Shown: positions 1 through 10,391, counted from the first letter of the stretch. The stretch: 64,000 nucleotides of DNA from Bradyrhizobium erythrophlei (GCA_900129675.1 FSRD01000001.1:4391501-4455500), one strand, 5' to 3'. Notes: generated by a model from the sequence alone, not told the origin. Program-made: numbers and translations.

Positions 1-40
1 GTTTCTCACTTAAGTTCCCGGTTCCCGGTCCGGGAAAAGG

Positions 41-257
41 TCACGGCTTCTTGCAATCGGTATAAAAGGTGTCGTTAGCAGCGACGATCCGCTCGATGCA
101 TTGCTTGGGATCGACGGGGTTGCCCTCAACGGTGAAATCATGGGCCTGGGTTTTCAGGACAAGCGTGCATGCGGGCGATGACGAGCGCGAACTGGACCTC
201 GTTGGCGACCGGCGCAACGTGGTCGTGATCATTCGGTATCAAATCTCCCGAACTCAT
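41..257 (-). pseudogene. decayed small ORF remnants
   Basis: Reading leftward, an ATG at 257 opens a frame beginning MSSGDLIPNDHDHVAPVANE that stops at about 138. A second, overlapping frame carries a protein-like tail ending AANDTFYTDCKKP at 41. The two do not share a frame, so this looks like a fused or frameshifted remnant of one or two small proteins. No domain is recognised and function is unknown. Confidence 0.3.
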
Positions 258-419
258 CGGTTTGGCTGCGTCCCGCTGTGCTCAGTTGCAGATTAATCCA
301 ACCCATGCGCCCTGAACACGGACTTTTCGCCTGTACCAAAATCAGCGTTCTGACTACAATGACCCGTAATCGACGCGGAAGGCAGGGTGTCGTTTGCGGC
401 GGGCAAGGAGAAGGATGAC

Positions 420-677
420 ATGTTCGCCGGGTTAAAGTCTGGATGCGTATTGCTCGCATTGGTCTGCATCGCGCTCGGCTTGGTCACCGATTCTGCGTCG
501 GCGATAACCGCCGAAATTGCCCGAAAGTGCAGTGCGCTGACCACCAAACAATTTCCGCCCCGAGAGCCCGGTAACCCGGCGGCGGGAAGCGCGAAAGGAT
601 CCGGCCGCGCGCAGCACGACTTTTTCCGCAAGTGCGTCGCGAATGGCGGCAAGGTAGACGATGATAACGCCAAGTGA
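420..677 (+). CDS. small secreted hypothetical protein
   Basis: This 85-residue protein is read from ATG 420, which has a purine-rich ribosome site (AAGGAGAAGG) just upstream; an in-frame GTG at 387 lacks one. Residues 1-28 form a typical signal peptide (Lys, long hydrophobic run, then an Ala-Ser-Ala type cleavage site). The mature part is short and carries two Cys (in RKCSAL and FRKCVANGG), which could form a disulfide in the periplasm. A PsiF-like relationship is possible but I could not establish it. No operon partner is evident. Confidence 0.6.
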   Translation: MFAGLKSGCVLLALVCIALGLVTDSASAITAEIARKCSALTTKQFPPREPGNPAAGSAKGSGRAQHDFFRKCVANGGKVDDDNAK

Positions 678-901
678 TCCGGCTCAAGCAGGCAAGCCGA
701 TCGTCTTGCCTGCAATCCGGGAAAGCTCCCTCAGATCTGGGCTGCCATTTTTCCGTAACCGTAGCGCAACAGACGCTTTGCGGCGCCCTTTTCGGTGCGA
801 AGTACTGGATGGCAATGAGATATGAGGAGTAGGACAGGGCCAGCAGCGTCGCCAACCCGGTTAGAGAAGTTCCATCCAGCAACGAGGCAGCCGAGGTCTT
901 T

Positions 902-1087
902 GTGATCGATGGGCCAGACCGGCAGTTCCTCGGCGCGGACGACATCATCCGCATCGCGCATAGTCATCAGCAGATGTCGAGCAGATAGGAATTTGAAGAA
1001 CTTGCAACGAAGGTACTGCAAGGCGACGAAATCCGCGGCATTCGCCTGCTTTCGCGGCAAACGATTTGGCTAGACCGCGGTTCGTGA
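902..1087 (+). pseudogene. possible decayed ORF with in-frame stop
   Basis: A rightward frame from GTG 902 reads as plausible protein (VIDGPDRQFLGADDIIRIAH, then EFEELATKVLQGDEIRGIRL) but is broken by one TAG in the middle. Its end overlaps the convergent membrane-protein gene. No family is recognised. Opposite-strand frames here look less protein-like. The call is weak. Confidence 0.2.
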
Positions 1088-1423
1088 TTCAGGCAGCTGT
1101 ACGGATGCCTCCGACTGCACCCGGTCGATCACCGAAAGGCTTTCGATGAGCATATAGGTCACCACGATCGCGAAATAAAAAACTTGCATCACCATCGCGC
1201 TTACGACGAATGCCGTCACGCCGGTGGCGAAACCCTGCTCATGGCCCAGATACCCCGCTGGAACCATGATCAGAATTGTTGCTGGAACAACCGCGTATCC
1301 GCGAAAAAAACGTCCCAAAAGAAGACCGGCTATGCCGCTTGCGATTATCAGTGAGACCAAGATCCACCCCCCTCCCGCCTTTGCGTCAGCGACGTCCAGG
1401 GCACGGACATCGTCGCATTTCAA
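1070..1423 (-). CDS. small hypothetical membrane protein
   Basis: Up to 117 residues are encoded, with three hydrophobic segments: about residues 20-40 (WILVSLIIASGIAGLLLGRF), 44-58 and 67-93. It is therefore probably a polytopic inner-membrane protein. The first 19 residues are polar and the true start may be an internal TTG (giving a start just before LVSLIIASG). The family is not recognised. It stands alone, with decayed sequence on both sides. Confidence 0.55.
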   Translation of the reverse strand: MKCDDVRALDVADAKAGGGWILVSLIIASGIAGLLLGRFFRGYAVVPATILIMVPAGYLGHEQGFATGVTAFVVSAMVMQVFYFAIVVTYMLIESLSVIDRVQSEASVQLPESRTAV

Positions 1424-2234
1424 CCACAGAACTGCTGAAAAGATACCACTTTCTCGCTGCGCTGACTAGTCGATTGGTGCGCCTGTCACTTCGCTGGGGC
1501 GGACAGCGGAGCAGTTTCCTGGAACATCCTCAGCCATTTACTAACTTCATCCCGCGGGTTGTGGCCGCATTGGAGTAGTTCTCTGCGCGAAGGCGCACGC
1601 CCTGACTATGCGGCCTGTTCGGTTTCATTCTCGCCCTGCTGTGCGTCGGCCGTCACCCCCGGAACGCCACGCAGCATGTGTGGCTCTGATTTAACCGGCG
1701 GGGTTCGAAAATGACCCATGGGGCAAGTTTGCGCCGGCGGGCATCGCAGGCTTCGACCCGTGAATAACGTCCTGAAATGAGCGCGTGATGTCGTGGTTCG
1801 CTCGCCGTCTTTCCGTCATTGGCGGTTCAGACGCTGCATCTCGCATCCTCGTGCCTTGATCCGAAGATTGGTGCCTGGGTTTGAGCGTGGGCGAAATGTA
1901 GAGTTGGAATTTCAGGTATTCCGCGTGCCGCTTGGCGAGAGATCAGTCCGCGCGTGCCATAATCGGCGGCGAAGCCAATCGCGAGCAGAACGATTATGAT
2001 AACGACTATGATAAGGAGTGCTACCACTCGCCATTGGCCGACGCGCTGCATGGTTCATTCAGGGATTGATCCAGCCAGGCGGCCAAATCGCCTGTTCTGA
2101 GCAAAATATGGGCGACTTGAATTGGCCGCATATCTGCCCGTCATTTTGCGGCCAATATCGGAGGTCATGGCACCATTTTTGCGTATTCAATCTTGTCATC
2201 GGCAGTTCGTGAGCCGGGTGCAGATTGAGTTCGA
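1424..2234. other. gap with no confident gene
   Basis: About 0.8 kb upstream of pckA. The only candidate is a leftward 74-residue frame at 1827-2051 with one strong membrane segment (residues 9-28, VVALLIIVVIIIVLLAIGFA) followed by a low-complexity tail. It may be a small membrane peptide with a read-through tail. Nothing else is supported. Confidence 0.4.
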
Positions 2235-2252
2235 GTGGTGGGAGGATTCTTC

Positions 2253-3869
<1,617 letters not shown>

Positions 3870-3885
3870 CCCGCTAGGGTCATTC

Positions 3886-3972
3886 CCTGTGCAAACGCGT
3901 AGCGTTTGTCGCCGGGGCGCGCCGAAGACGCGAACTACGATGTGCAATTGCACATCGGAGAATCTCTCTATC
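3886..3972. repeat. palindromic intergenic repeat after pckA
   Basis: The gap holds two inverted repeats. One is an imperfect hairpin, GCAAACGC-GTA-GCGTTTGT (3891-3909). The other is a perfect 16-base palindrome ATGTGCAATTGCACAT (3940-3955), followed by an ATCGGAGAATCTC motif. The arrangement resembles intergenic repeats familiar from Bradyrhizobium genomes. It could act as a transcription end for pckA, although there is no T-run. Confidence 0.5.
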
Positions 3973-3987
3973 GAAAGGTCCGGATAA

Positions 3988-5412
3988 TTGGCTCAACTCT
4001 CCTCGTATCGAATCATCCCCCTGATCATGTGCGGCGGCGCCGGGACGCGGCTGTGGCCGGCCTCGCGCGAGGTCCATCCCAAGCAGTTCCTGCCGTTGTT
4101 CGGGGCGCGCTCGACCTTTCAGGAGACGCTGCTCAGGGTATCGGATGCCGCGCTGTTCGAGCGGCCGATCGTCATCACCAACAATGCCTATCGGTTCATG
4201 GTGCTGGAGCAACTCGCCGAGATTGGACTCGAGGCCGATGTGCTGCTGGAGCCGATGCGGCGCGACTCCGGACCAGCGATCGCAGCGGGGGCGGCTTTCG
4301 CGCAGACCCGCGACGGTCAAGCGATCGTCCTGGCGCTGGCCGCCGATCACGTCGTCCGCGATGTCGCCGCGTTCGTCGCCGCCTGCCGCGAGGGGCTGAC
4401 CGCCGCGGAAGCCGGCCGCATCGTGACCTTTGGCGTGCAGGCCGAACGCGCCGCCACCGAATACGGTTACATCAGCCCCGGCGAGACGATTTCCGGCGCG
4501 GTTCGCGCGGTAGCAAAGTTTGTCGAGAAGCCGGATCCCGCGACCGCCGCGACCTACATCAAGTCCGGCTATCTCTGGAACAGCGGCAACTTCATGTTCC
4601 GCGCCTCCGTATTGCTCGATGAATATCGCAACGTCGACGCCGCAAGCGTGCAGGCGGTCAGCGATGCCGTGAGCAACGCCGGAACCGATCTCGGCTTCGT
4701 CAAGCTCGATGAAAAAGCCTTCGGATCGGCCAAGGCGATCTCGATCGATTACGCGGTGATGGAAAAAACCTCGCGCGCCGCGGTGATGCCGGTGGCGTGC
4801 GGCTGGTCCGATGTCGGCTCCTGGCATGCGGTGTGGGAATTGTCCGACAAGGATGGCCAGGGCAACGCGGCGCGGGGCGCTGCCGTGTTTGAGGATTCTC
4901 GCAATTGCAACGTCTCGACCGACCGCGCGCTGGTCGCGCTCGAAGGCGTCGACGACCTCGTGGTGGTGGCGACCCAGGACGCGGTGCTGGTGTCGCGGCA
5001 GAAGGATGCCAACGGGCTGAAGCGGCTGGTCGCGAAGCTGAAGGCCGTTGCACCCGAAGTGACCGAGAGCCACATCAAGGTGCACCGGCCGTGGGGCTCG
5101 TATCAGTCGGTCGACAATGGCGATCGCCACCAGGTCAAGCGCATCATCGTCAAGCCCGGCGGCCGGCTTTCGCTGCAGAAGCATCACCACCGCTCCGAGC
5201 ACTGGATCGTGGTCCGCGGTACGGCACAGGTGACCGTCAACGAACTGGTCAAGACCGTGCACGAGAACGAATCGATCTACATCCCGATCGGTGCGGTCCA
5301 CCGGCTGGAAAACCCCGGCAAGATCCAGCTGGAGCTGATCGAGGTGCAGACCGGGAGCTATCTCGGCGAGGACGATATCATCCGCATCGAGGACGATTAT
5401 CAGCGGGCCTGA
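3988..5412 (+). CDS. manC: mannose-1-phosphate guanylyltransferase / mannose-6-phosphate isomerase
   Basis: This bifunctional type II sugar-nucleotide enzyme supplies GDP-mannose for polysaccharide synthesis. The 474 residues show the nucleotidyltransferase signature GGAGTRLWPASRE near residues 13-25, the FVEKP sugar-binding motif near 177, and a C-terminal cupin (GGRLSLQKHHHRSEHW near 391) of the isomerase half. The start is TTG 3988, with GAAAGG about 9 bases upstream; no better ATG fits the conserved N-terminus. Alternative names are cpsB, algA-like or xanB. It sits between pckA and an epoxide hydrolase, without other polysaccharide genes nearby. Confidence 0.93.
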   Translation: MAQLSSYRIIPLIMCGGAGTRLWPASREVHPKQFLPLFGARSTFQETLLRVSDAALFERPIVITNNAYRFMVLEQLAEIGLEADVLLEPMRRDSGPAIAAGAAFAQTRDGQAIVLALAADHVVRDVAAFVAACREGLTAAEAGRIVTFGVQAERAATEYGYISPGETISGAVRAVAKFVEKPDPATAATYIKSGYLWNSGNFMFRASVLLDEYRNVDAASVQAVSDAVSNAGTDLGFVKLDEKAFGSAKAISIDYAVMEKTSRAAVMPVACGWSDVGSWHAVWELSDKDGQGNAARGAAVFEDSRNCNVSTDRALVALEGVDDLVVVATQDAVLVSRQKDANGLKRLVAKLKAVAPEVTESHIKVHRPWGSYQSVDNGDRHQVKRIIVKPGGRLSLQKHHHRSEHWIVVRGTAQVTVNELVKTVHENESIYIPIGAVHRLENPGKIQLELIEVQTGSYLGEDDIIRIEDDYQRA

Positions 5413-5551
5413 AGCTGCCGTTCAGCCGGCCACCTTAGCCTTCCGAGGTTGACCGGTTTTTGCCACGTGGCATTGAGAGGCTGACGCGCGCCAAGGTATT
5501 GCGTATGATTTCATGCGCCGCGCTAAGTCCCGGGTATCGAAGGAAGCTTCC

Positions 5552-6706
5552 ATGAGCACCGCCATCAAGCCGTTTCGAATCGCGGTCGGCGACGATGTGC
5601 TCGACGATCTCAAATCGAGATTGCGCAGGACGCGCTGGCCGGAAGCCGAACTGGTCGATGACTGGAGCCAGGGCGCGCCGCTGAAATGGATCCAGGAGGT
5701 CTGCGGTTATTGGGCCGAACAGTACGATTGGCGCCGCCGTGAAGCGCTGCTCAATCGCTTCGCGCAGTTCACGACGGAGATTGACGGGCTCGATATTCAC
5801 TTCCTGCACGTTCGTTCGCCACATCCGGAAGCAATGCCGCTGATCATCACCCATGGCTGGCCGGGTTCGGTGGTCGAATTCCAGAAGGTGATCGAGCCGT
5901 TGACCGATCCGACCGCCTACGGCGGCAGCGCGGCCGATGCGTTTCACGTCGTCTGCCCGTCGCTGCCCGGCTTCGGCTTCTCGGCCAAACCGACATCGAC
6001 CGGCTGGGGCGTCGATCGCATTGCTTCAAGCTGGGCCGTGCTGATGGATCGCCTCGGCTATACGAGGTACGGCGCGCAAGGCGGCGACTGGGGCTCGGCG
6101 GTGACGACCGCGCTCGGCGCGCAGGACGGCGAACACTGCGCCGGCATCCACATTACGCTAGCCATGAGCACGCGGCCCAGCGTCGATGGCCAGCCGACGC
6201 CGGAGGAGGCGCGGGCGTTGCAGGGAATCCAGTATTACGCCGACTGGGATTCCGGTTATTCCAAGCAGCAATCGACCCGGCCGCAAACCCTTGGCTATGG
6301 GCTGACGGACTCGCCGAGCGGGCAGGCGGCCTGGATTTTGGAAAAATTCTGGGCCTGGACCGACTGCGACGGCCACCCCGAGAACAGCCTCGGCCGTGAC
6401 GAACTGCTCGATAACGTCATGCTGTATTGGGTGACCGCGACCGCCGCCTCGTCCGCCCGTCTCTATTGGGAGAGTTTTGGGCCAAAACGCCGGACCGCCC
6501 ACAAGGTCACGATACCCAGCGGCGTCGCTGTCTTTCCCAAGGAGATCGTGGCGCCGGTGCGGCGCTGGATGGAGGCGAGCTATACCGACATCCGGCACTG
6601 GCACGAAATGCCGAAGGGCGGTCACTTCGGGGCCTTCGAGCAGCCCGAGCTGTTTGTCCGGGAGGTGCGGGACTTCTTTCGGCTGTTGCGCCGGCCCTCC
6701 GCATAA
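5552..6706 (+). CDS. epoxide hydrolase (alpha/beta hydrolase, EHN type)
   Basis: The 384-residue protein has the N-terminal EHN domain followed by an alpha/beta-hydrolase core. Visible motifs are the oxyanion-hole HGWPGS near residue 100, PSLPGFGFS near 136, nucleophile elbow GGDWGS near 177 (Asp as nucleophile, as in epoxide hydrolases), and the catalytic His in GGHFGAFEQP near 357. These enzymes open epoxides to diols with water. ATG 5552 follows AGGAAGC; an upstream in-frame start at 5513 would add 13 unlikely residues. The substrate is unknown and the gene appears to stand alone. Confidence 0.9.
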   Translation: MSTAIKPFRIAVGDDVLDDLKSRLRRTRWPEAELVDDWSQGAPLKWIQEVCGYWAEQYDWRRREALLNRFAQFTTEIDGLDIHFLHVRSPHPEAMPLIITHGWPGSVVEFQKVIEPLTDPTAYGGSAADAFHVVCPSLPGFGFSAKPTSTGWGVDRIASSWAVLMDRLGYTRYGAQGGDWGSAVTTALGAQDGEHCAGIHITLAMSTRPSVDGQPTPEEARALQGIQYYADWDSGYSKQQSTRPQTLGYGLTDSPSGQAAWILEKFWAWTDCDGHPENSLGRDELLDNVMLYWVTATAASSARLYWESFGPKRRTAHKVTIPSGVAVFPKEIVAPVRRWMEASYTDIRHWHEMPKGGHFGAFEQPELFVREVRDFFRLLRRPSA

Positions 6707-6803
6707 AGTCGGCTATCGGGGCACCGGGTTCGCGGCTAGATTCCGGAATTCAAGGCTCGCCCGAGGGGAAGAAGAAGCCACGCCACCTGAGGAGTGGATA
6801 GCC

Positions 6804-6914
6804 ATGCTCGCTTTAGTCGAGGGACACCCGAACATCGACGTCATCATCTTCTACATTCTCGCGTCGACGATCCTTGCAACGATGCTCTACCGCCATCATC
6901 GAAAGACGAGTTAG
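6804..6914 (+). CDS. 36-residue single-pass membrane peptide
   Basis: ATG 6804 is preceded by GAGGAGTGG, a strong ribosome site. The peptide has a short polar N-terminus, one membrane span (DVIIFYILASTILATMLY) and a basic end (RHHRKTS), giving an orientation with the C-terminus in the cytoplasm. It is about 100 bases downstream of the epoxide hydrolase. No function is known. Confidence 0.5.
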   Translation: MLALVEGHPNIDVIIFYILASTILATMLYRHHRKTS

Positions 6915-7065
6915 CGGGGATCGCGACAGGCGGTGATCTCCCCGGCAGAGCCAAAAGCGTCATTTTGGGCCACAACTGCGCGCGAATCTGCCTGAAAGCC
7001 GACCGAAAATGCAGCCAGCACTTTTTAGGGCTCGCCCTAGTAGCTTGAGATTGATTTACTTTCAG

Positions 7066-7125
7066 TCATGGCCGGGCATAGCCGTCCAAAGGACGGCGTC
7101 GCTTCCGCTCGCCTATGTCCGGCCG
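7066..7125. repeat. double-hairpin intergenic repeat
   Basis: An outer inverted repeat GGCCGGGCATAG / CTATGTCCGGCC (11 of 12 bases pair, 7070-7081 with 7113-7124) encloses an inner perfect stem GCCGTCC-AAA-GGACGGC (7081-7097). The wording closely resembles a multicopy intergenic element seen in Bradyrhizobium. It may act as an RNA structure or a terminator. Confidence 0.6.
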
Positions 7126-7191
7126 AAAACTTCGGACTAGCCGTTATCCTCGCGCAAATGATTTCAACTTTTGTTTTAATGATTGATCGCG

Positions 7192-7356
7192 ATGAAAAGA
7201 CCACTTGAAATTTTGAGTGAGGTTGTTTGCCCCGCCTGCCATGGCACGCGGTTTCAGAAGATCAAACAGCCAACGCCGCCGGGCCGTAAAATCTTTCCCC
7301 CAAAATGCACGGAATGCCTCGGCAAAGGCCGAATAAACAAACCCGCCGCACCATGA
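7192..7356 (+). CDS. small zinc-ribbon protein (54 aa)
   Basis: This short ORF encodes two knuckles, CPACHG and CTECLGKG, spaced 27 residues apart and separated by a basic PPGRKIFPPK stretch. The pattern is that of a DnaJ-type CxxCxG zinc finger reduced to one pair. It starts at ATG 7192 after a weak ribosome site and ends at 7356. It is intact despite lying in a decayed region. A nucleic-acid or chaperone-associated role is possible but only inferred. Confidence 0.55.
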   Translation: MKRPLEILSEVVCPACHGTRFQKIKQPTPPGRKIFPPKCTECLGKGRINKPAAP

Positions 7357-7392
7357 GTCAAATCCGAAGTGCCGACCGGCTAGGGATGAGCG

Positions 7393-7528
7393 GGCGACGA
7401 CAGCCAGCAATATCACTGCGGCGCGAAATCCGCAAACGATCTCGACGCCTTCATCGCGCGACGGCCAGTTTTGTGCGTCGCGGTCTCGCTGGATCAATAC
7501 GGACGGACCGTCGCGACGTGTTCGGTCG
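7393..7528 (+). pseudogene. middle part of a staphylococcal-nuclease-like gene, inverted
   Basis: Read rightward, this stretch encodes GDDSQQYHCGAKSANDLDAF, ARRPVLCVAVSLDQYGRTVA and then TCSVD, the central part of a thermonuclease-family protein. The matching N-terminal part lies immediately downstream on the opposite strand (7531-7610). In the second copy (10106-10391) the two parts are contiguous on one strand, so this segment has been inverted. Confidence 0.65.
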
Positions 7529-7530
7529 AC

Positions 7531-7610
7531 CCGGCAGAGCTGGGTACTTTCCGGCGCGTCGATGCCCCACAAGCGAATGCGCGTACCGTGGATTTCGAGC
7601 GTGTCGCCGC
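7531..7610 (-). pseudogene. N-terminal part of staphylococcal-nuclease-like gene
   Basis: Read leftward, this stretch encodes GDTLEIHGTRIRLWGIDAPE followed by STQLCR, the substrate-binding start of the SNase fold with its conserved Arg and Asp. It breaks exactly where the intact reading would continue with GDDSQQY, which instead lies inverted at 7393-7528. There is no start codon or signal peptide left on this copy. It is non-functional. Confidence 0.65.
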
Positions 7611-7612
7611 TC

Positions 7613-7873
7613 AAATATCGTCTACCGTACATGGGCGCCAATCTCGACGCCGCCACAGCGGGCGCGCTCCTCGCTTACGGACCGAACCACGCGGATATTT
7701 TCCGCCACTCAGCAGCGGTGGTGGACAAGATAATAAAAGGAGAAAAACCGGGCGATATTCCGATCCAGCAACCTGTAATGTTTAATCTGCGGCTCAACCT
7801 TCAGACCGCGAGAAAACTCGGGCTCAGTATTCCACCTCTTCTCCTTGCCCGCGCTGACGAAGTGATCGAATGA
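7613..7873 (+). pseudogene. C-terminal fragment of an ABC substrate-binding protein
   Basis: A rightward frame encodes the last ~85 residues of an ABC_sub_bind-family (PF04392-like) periplasmic binding protein. It contains ALLAYGPNHADIFRHSAAVV, then IKGEKPGDIPIQQP and NLQTARKLGLSIPPLLLARA, finishing DEVIE, the customary end of that family in rhizobia. The N-terminal two thirds and any start codon are absent. The fragment abuts the inverted nuclease remnant, marking a recombination junction near 7611. Confidence 0.65.
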
Positions 7874-8146
7874 CGACGCGGCTTCCTTTGGCACTTTTCG
7901 GTCGTCGCGGAGTGTCAATCCTGGGTCCGAGATGCGCTTGAGAGCGGAGATGGCTGGAGCGCGGGTGTTCGGGATTTGAAGGCCGCAGGTGGGCGCCATA
8001 TCCTGACAGCCCCTCGCATCTGCCTTACCCCGCGGGGGAACAGGAGCGGCCTGTGCGAGCAAATGGGTCGCGCCGCCTTCGCTACCCCGAGGTGGCGCAA
8101 ACGCCTGCAGGCATGGTGCCAGGAGCTGGAATCGGGCGTTCGAAAT

Positions 8147-8401
8147 TCATCGCTGCCTTTGCGACGAAGCGGCTATTGATGGCGAACGGCCGTCCAACTC
8201 GCGGAGCCGGTCAATCTTCCTTCGGAGGCTCGCCGATGGCTCAGACTGCTCTCTCAGGTACAGCTGGAGTCGTTCGCCAATCTCTTGACAGATTGCCCGG
8301 CTGTGTGCGCGGTCAATATCAATGCGGTTTTGCATGAACCTTCGTTCCCGTGACTCCCGCCCACCAAACTCATCCACCGCCATAGGAGTAAGCACACGCA
8401 T
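8147..8401 (-). CDS. small conserved-looking hypothetical protein
   Basis: Up to 84 residues, rich in Arg and Glu and predicted helical (QNRIDIDRAHSRAICQEIGE, then LRRKIDRLRELDGRSP). The true start may be the internal Met beginning MAVDEFGG (residue 7) or MQNRIDID (residue 23). The type of sequence recurs as short orphan proteins in Bradyrhizobium. No domain, membrane segment or partner is visible. Confidence 0.45.
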   Translation of the reverse strand: MRVLTPMAVDEFGGRESRERRFMQNRIDIDRAHSRAICQEIGERLQLYLREQSEPSASLRRKIDRLRELDGRSPSIAASSQRQR

Positions 8402-8685
8402 TCACATGCACGGCTTGCAGCGAAAGCGGAGAGGAAGACCGCCGCTTTTGGCTATCTGCGAGAGCGCTTGTTTTTGAACAGCGGGTCCGGAGGACCTTTG
8501 GCTATCCGCGACATGCGCCGTCGATTGTTAACGGCGAGCAACGGTCTTGCACTTTAAAGTCGCGGTGGGGGCTTTCGTTCCCGATCTGTTGAAGTTCCAG
8601 CGGCGTGCACCGCCGACGATAGGAACCCATGTCGGGTTACGGGATTTATCCAAAAGGCCGGGCTGATCCACGAGCGAGGCGAGCA
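8402..8685. other. gap without a gene
   Basis: No convincing frame on either strand. Two similar phrases, TTTTGGCTATCTGCGAGA (from about 8446) and CTTTGGCTATCCGCGACA (from about 8498), suggest a short degenerate direct repeat. Nothing else is supported. Confidence 0.4.
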
Positions 8686-8784
8686 ATGTTCCTGTCACCA
8701 GCCGACGCCTTCCTTGCTGTCGCCGCCCTAGGAACCGCAGTCGTGATCGAGATAGGTATTTTCATCTTCCTCGGGATGATTTGA
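8686..8784 (+). CDS. 32-residue membrane peptide
   Basis: ATG 8686 follows GCGAGGCGAG. The product, starting MFLSPADAFLAVAALGTAVV, is one hydrophobic helix and ends with GMI. It resembles many orphan single-pass peptides in this group. Support is the start context and hydrophobic pattern only. Confidence 0.4.
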   Translation: MFLSPADAFLAVAALGTAVVIEIGIFIFLGMI

Positions 8785-9017
8785 AAGCTGTGCGGTCTGC
8801 CCAACACGAATGCGCGCTGTGGTTAGACGGCTATTGTTCCACACGGCGGAACCACATTTTCCAGCTCCACAAAATTCAAGGTTGGGCCACGCGCCAAAGC
8901 AGCACCGGGTCAGGAGTTGCATCGCGTTTCCCGAAGACATTCTCCCGGGAGGCCGCTGGCAATCCAGGCGGTCTTTTTATTGGACTCTCCTCGCGCGGAA
9001 TGAGGTGCCCGAAACCG

Positions 9018-9432
9018 TTACGCGGCCTTATCCTCTTTGTCGGCTCCGCGCATTACTATCTTGAGCCCATCCTCCGCCAACGGCCGCTGCAGCCCCTTCG
9101 CCTCATCCCACGGCCCGCGCATCCAAACCTCGCGCTCTTCGTCTGTCGTCAGCATCACCGGCATCGCCTTGGGATGGATCGGCGCGACCATCGCGTTGGG
9201 CGAAGTGGTCAGGAAGCCGTAGACCAAATGCGGCCCCGGGGGTCGGCTTAGACTTTGTGCCTCGGTCGCCTTTGAATTCGGTCCAGATGCCGGCGAATGC
9301 AAACAGCGGCCGATCCTCATCGAGCGCGAACTTCACTACGTCTTTCTTCTTGGTCTCTGGGTTCGGTTCTGGCGCGTACTCGGCGAAGCTATTGGCCGGG
9401 ACGAGGTTGCGCGTTCCAGAAAATCTCACCAA
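9018..9432 (-). pseudogene. SOS-associated peptidase YedK/HMCES-like, truncated and frameshifted
   Basis: Two overlapping leftward frames together give most of a YedK-type (SRAP, DUF159) protein. The first holds RNLVPANSFAEYAPE and LFAFAGIWTEFKGDRGTKSK; the second continues GPHLVYGFLTTSPNAMVAPI, HPKAMPVMLT and ends KIVMRGADKEDKAA. The frame changes near 9240-9250. The N-terminus with the catalytic Cys2 and the first half of the SRAP fold are missing, so it cannot crosslink abasic DNA. A second, shorter copy of the 3' end lies at 10661-10740. Confidence 0.75.
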
Positions 9433-9599
9433 TTTAGAGCGTTCGTGATTAAGTCATTCTGTCGCAGCCGCTGCGCAGGAACTCTTGGGCGGCACACACG
9501 TCCTGCCGTCGGCTCCTGCGGAAATCCACAATTCGAGCGTTGCGCGTGCGAGCGAAACGCCGAGTGTTGGCTCGCAGTGCGCGTTTGGAGGAGGAGACA

Positions 9600-9947
9600 A
9601 TGAGGAGAGAATTAATAATCACAGTGGCGGCAGGTTGCCTGATCGGCATGACGAGCCTTTCGGCCCTCGCGGCAAGCGCTTTCGAAGGCGTGTGGCAGGT
9701 CAAGGACACGGCTGGGAAACCCTTCGAGATTACGCTGTCCAGCGGCGGCGCGGCGAAAGCAACCCGAGGCGAGGGCATGACTGGTACATGGAAGGAGGAG
9801 GGGGACGCCGCGGTGATTACCTGGAACACCGGCTGGACAACAAAGATCACAAAACAAGGCAATCAACACCACAAGGCCGCCTATCGCAAAGGCCAGTCAC
9901 TCGATGCCGCACCGGCTAATAGCTCGGACGCACAAAAGGTGAAATGA
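9600..9947 (+). CDS. secreted hypothetical protein with lipocalin-like look
   Basis: ATG 9600 has a GGAGGAGGAG ribosome site directly upstream. Residues 1-25 form a signal peptide (MRRELIITVAAGCLIGMTSL followed by SALAA). The mature 90 residues start FEGVWQVKDTAGKPFEITLS and contain GEGMTGTWKEEGDAAVITWN, an alternating beta pattern seen in small ligand-binding or lipocalin-like periplasmic proteins. The exact family is not recognised. Its 3' end runs into the neighbouring nuclease remnant but the frame itself is intact. Confidence 0.65.
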   Translation: MRRELIITVAAGCLIGMTSLSALAASAFEGVWQVKDTAGKPFEITLSSGGAAKATRGEGMTGTWKEEGDAAVITWNTGWTTKITKQGNQHHKAAYRKGQSLDAAPANSSDAQKVK

Positions 9948-10105
9948 CGGCACCAGTTTTTCCGACCTTGGGCCAGCGGCACCAGTGCGGCGAGGACGTA
10001 TTTCGGAAGCTGGTGCCCGGCGCCCGTGCGCGGAGGTGGAGGCATGCCCCAGCGCATCGTCACCATCTCGGTGCGAGCGTCGGTGTTGCGGATCACTGGG
10101 GCCAG

Positions 10106-10391
10106 GGATGCAATTCACCGGCCGTCTCGCGATGAAGGCGTCGAGATTGTTCGCAGCTTTAGCGCCGCAGCGATATTGCTGGCTGTCGTCGCCCCGACAG
10201 AGCTGGGTACTCTCGGGCGCGTCGATGCCCCACAGGCGGATGCGCGTGCCGTGGATTTCGAGCGTGTCGCCGTCGATGATGGTGGCGCGCCCGATCAGGT
10301 CGGCGGCTATCGCGGCGCGGATCGGAACAAGAAGCAACCATGCGGCAGCAACCCAGTGCCGGGTTGCTGAAAGCGTCAGGCACAAAGCCAA
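10106..10391 (-). pseudogene. staphylococcal-nuclease-like gene, 3'-truncated
   Basis: The leftward frame starts at TTG 10391 with a signal-peptide-like N-terminus (HWVAAAWLLLVPIRAAIAA). It continues ATIIDGDTLEIHGTRIRLWG, IDAPESTQLCRGDDSQQY and NLDAFIARRPVNCIP, then leaves recognisable sequence. The SNase fold needs further strands and the second Glu/Arg active-site residues, which are lost. The remaining open frame to 9897 overlaps the convergent secreted-protein gene and looks non-native. It is a secreted thermonuclease remnant. Confidence 0.7.

Noticed and set aside
3880..5301. A 473-codon leftward frame opposite manC
   Set aside because: ManC motifs are unambiguous on the plus strand and the antisense product lacks any family pattern.
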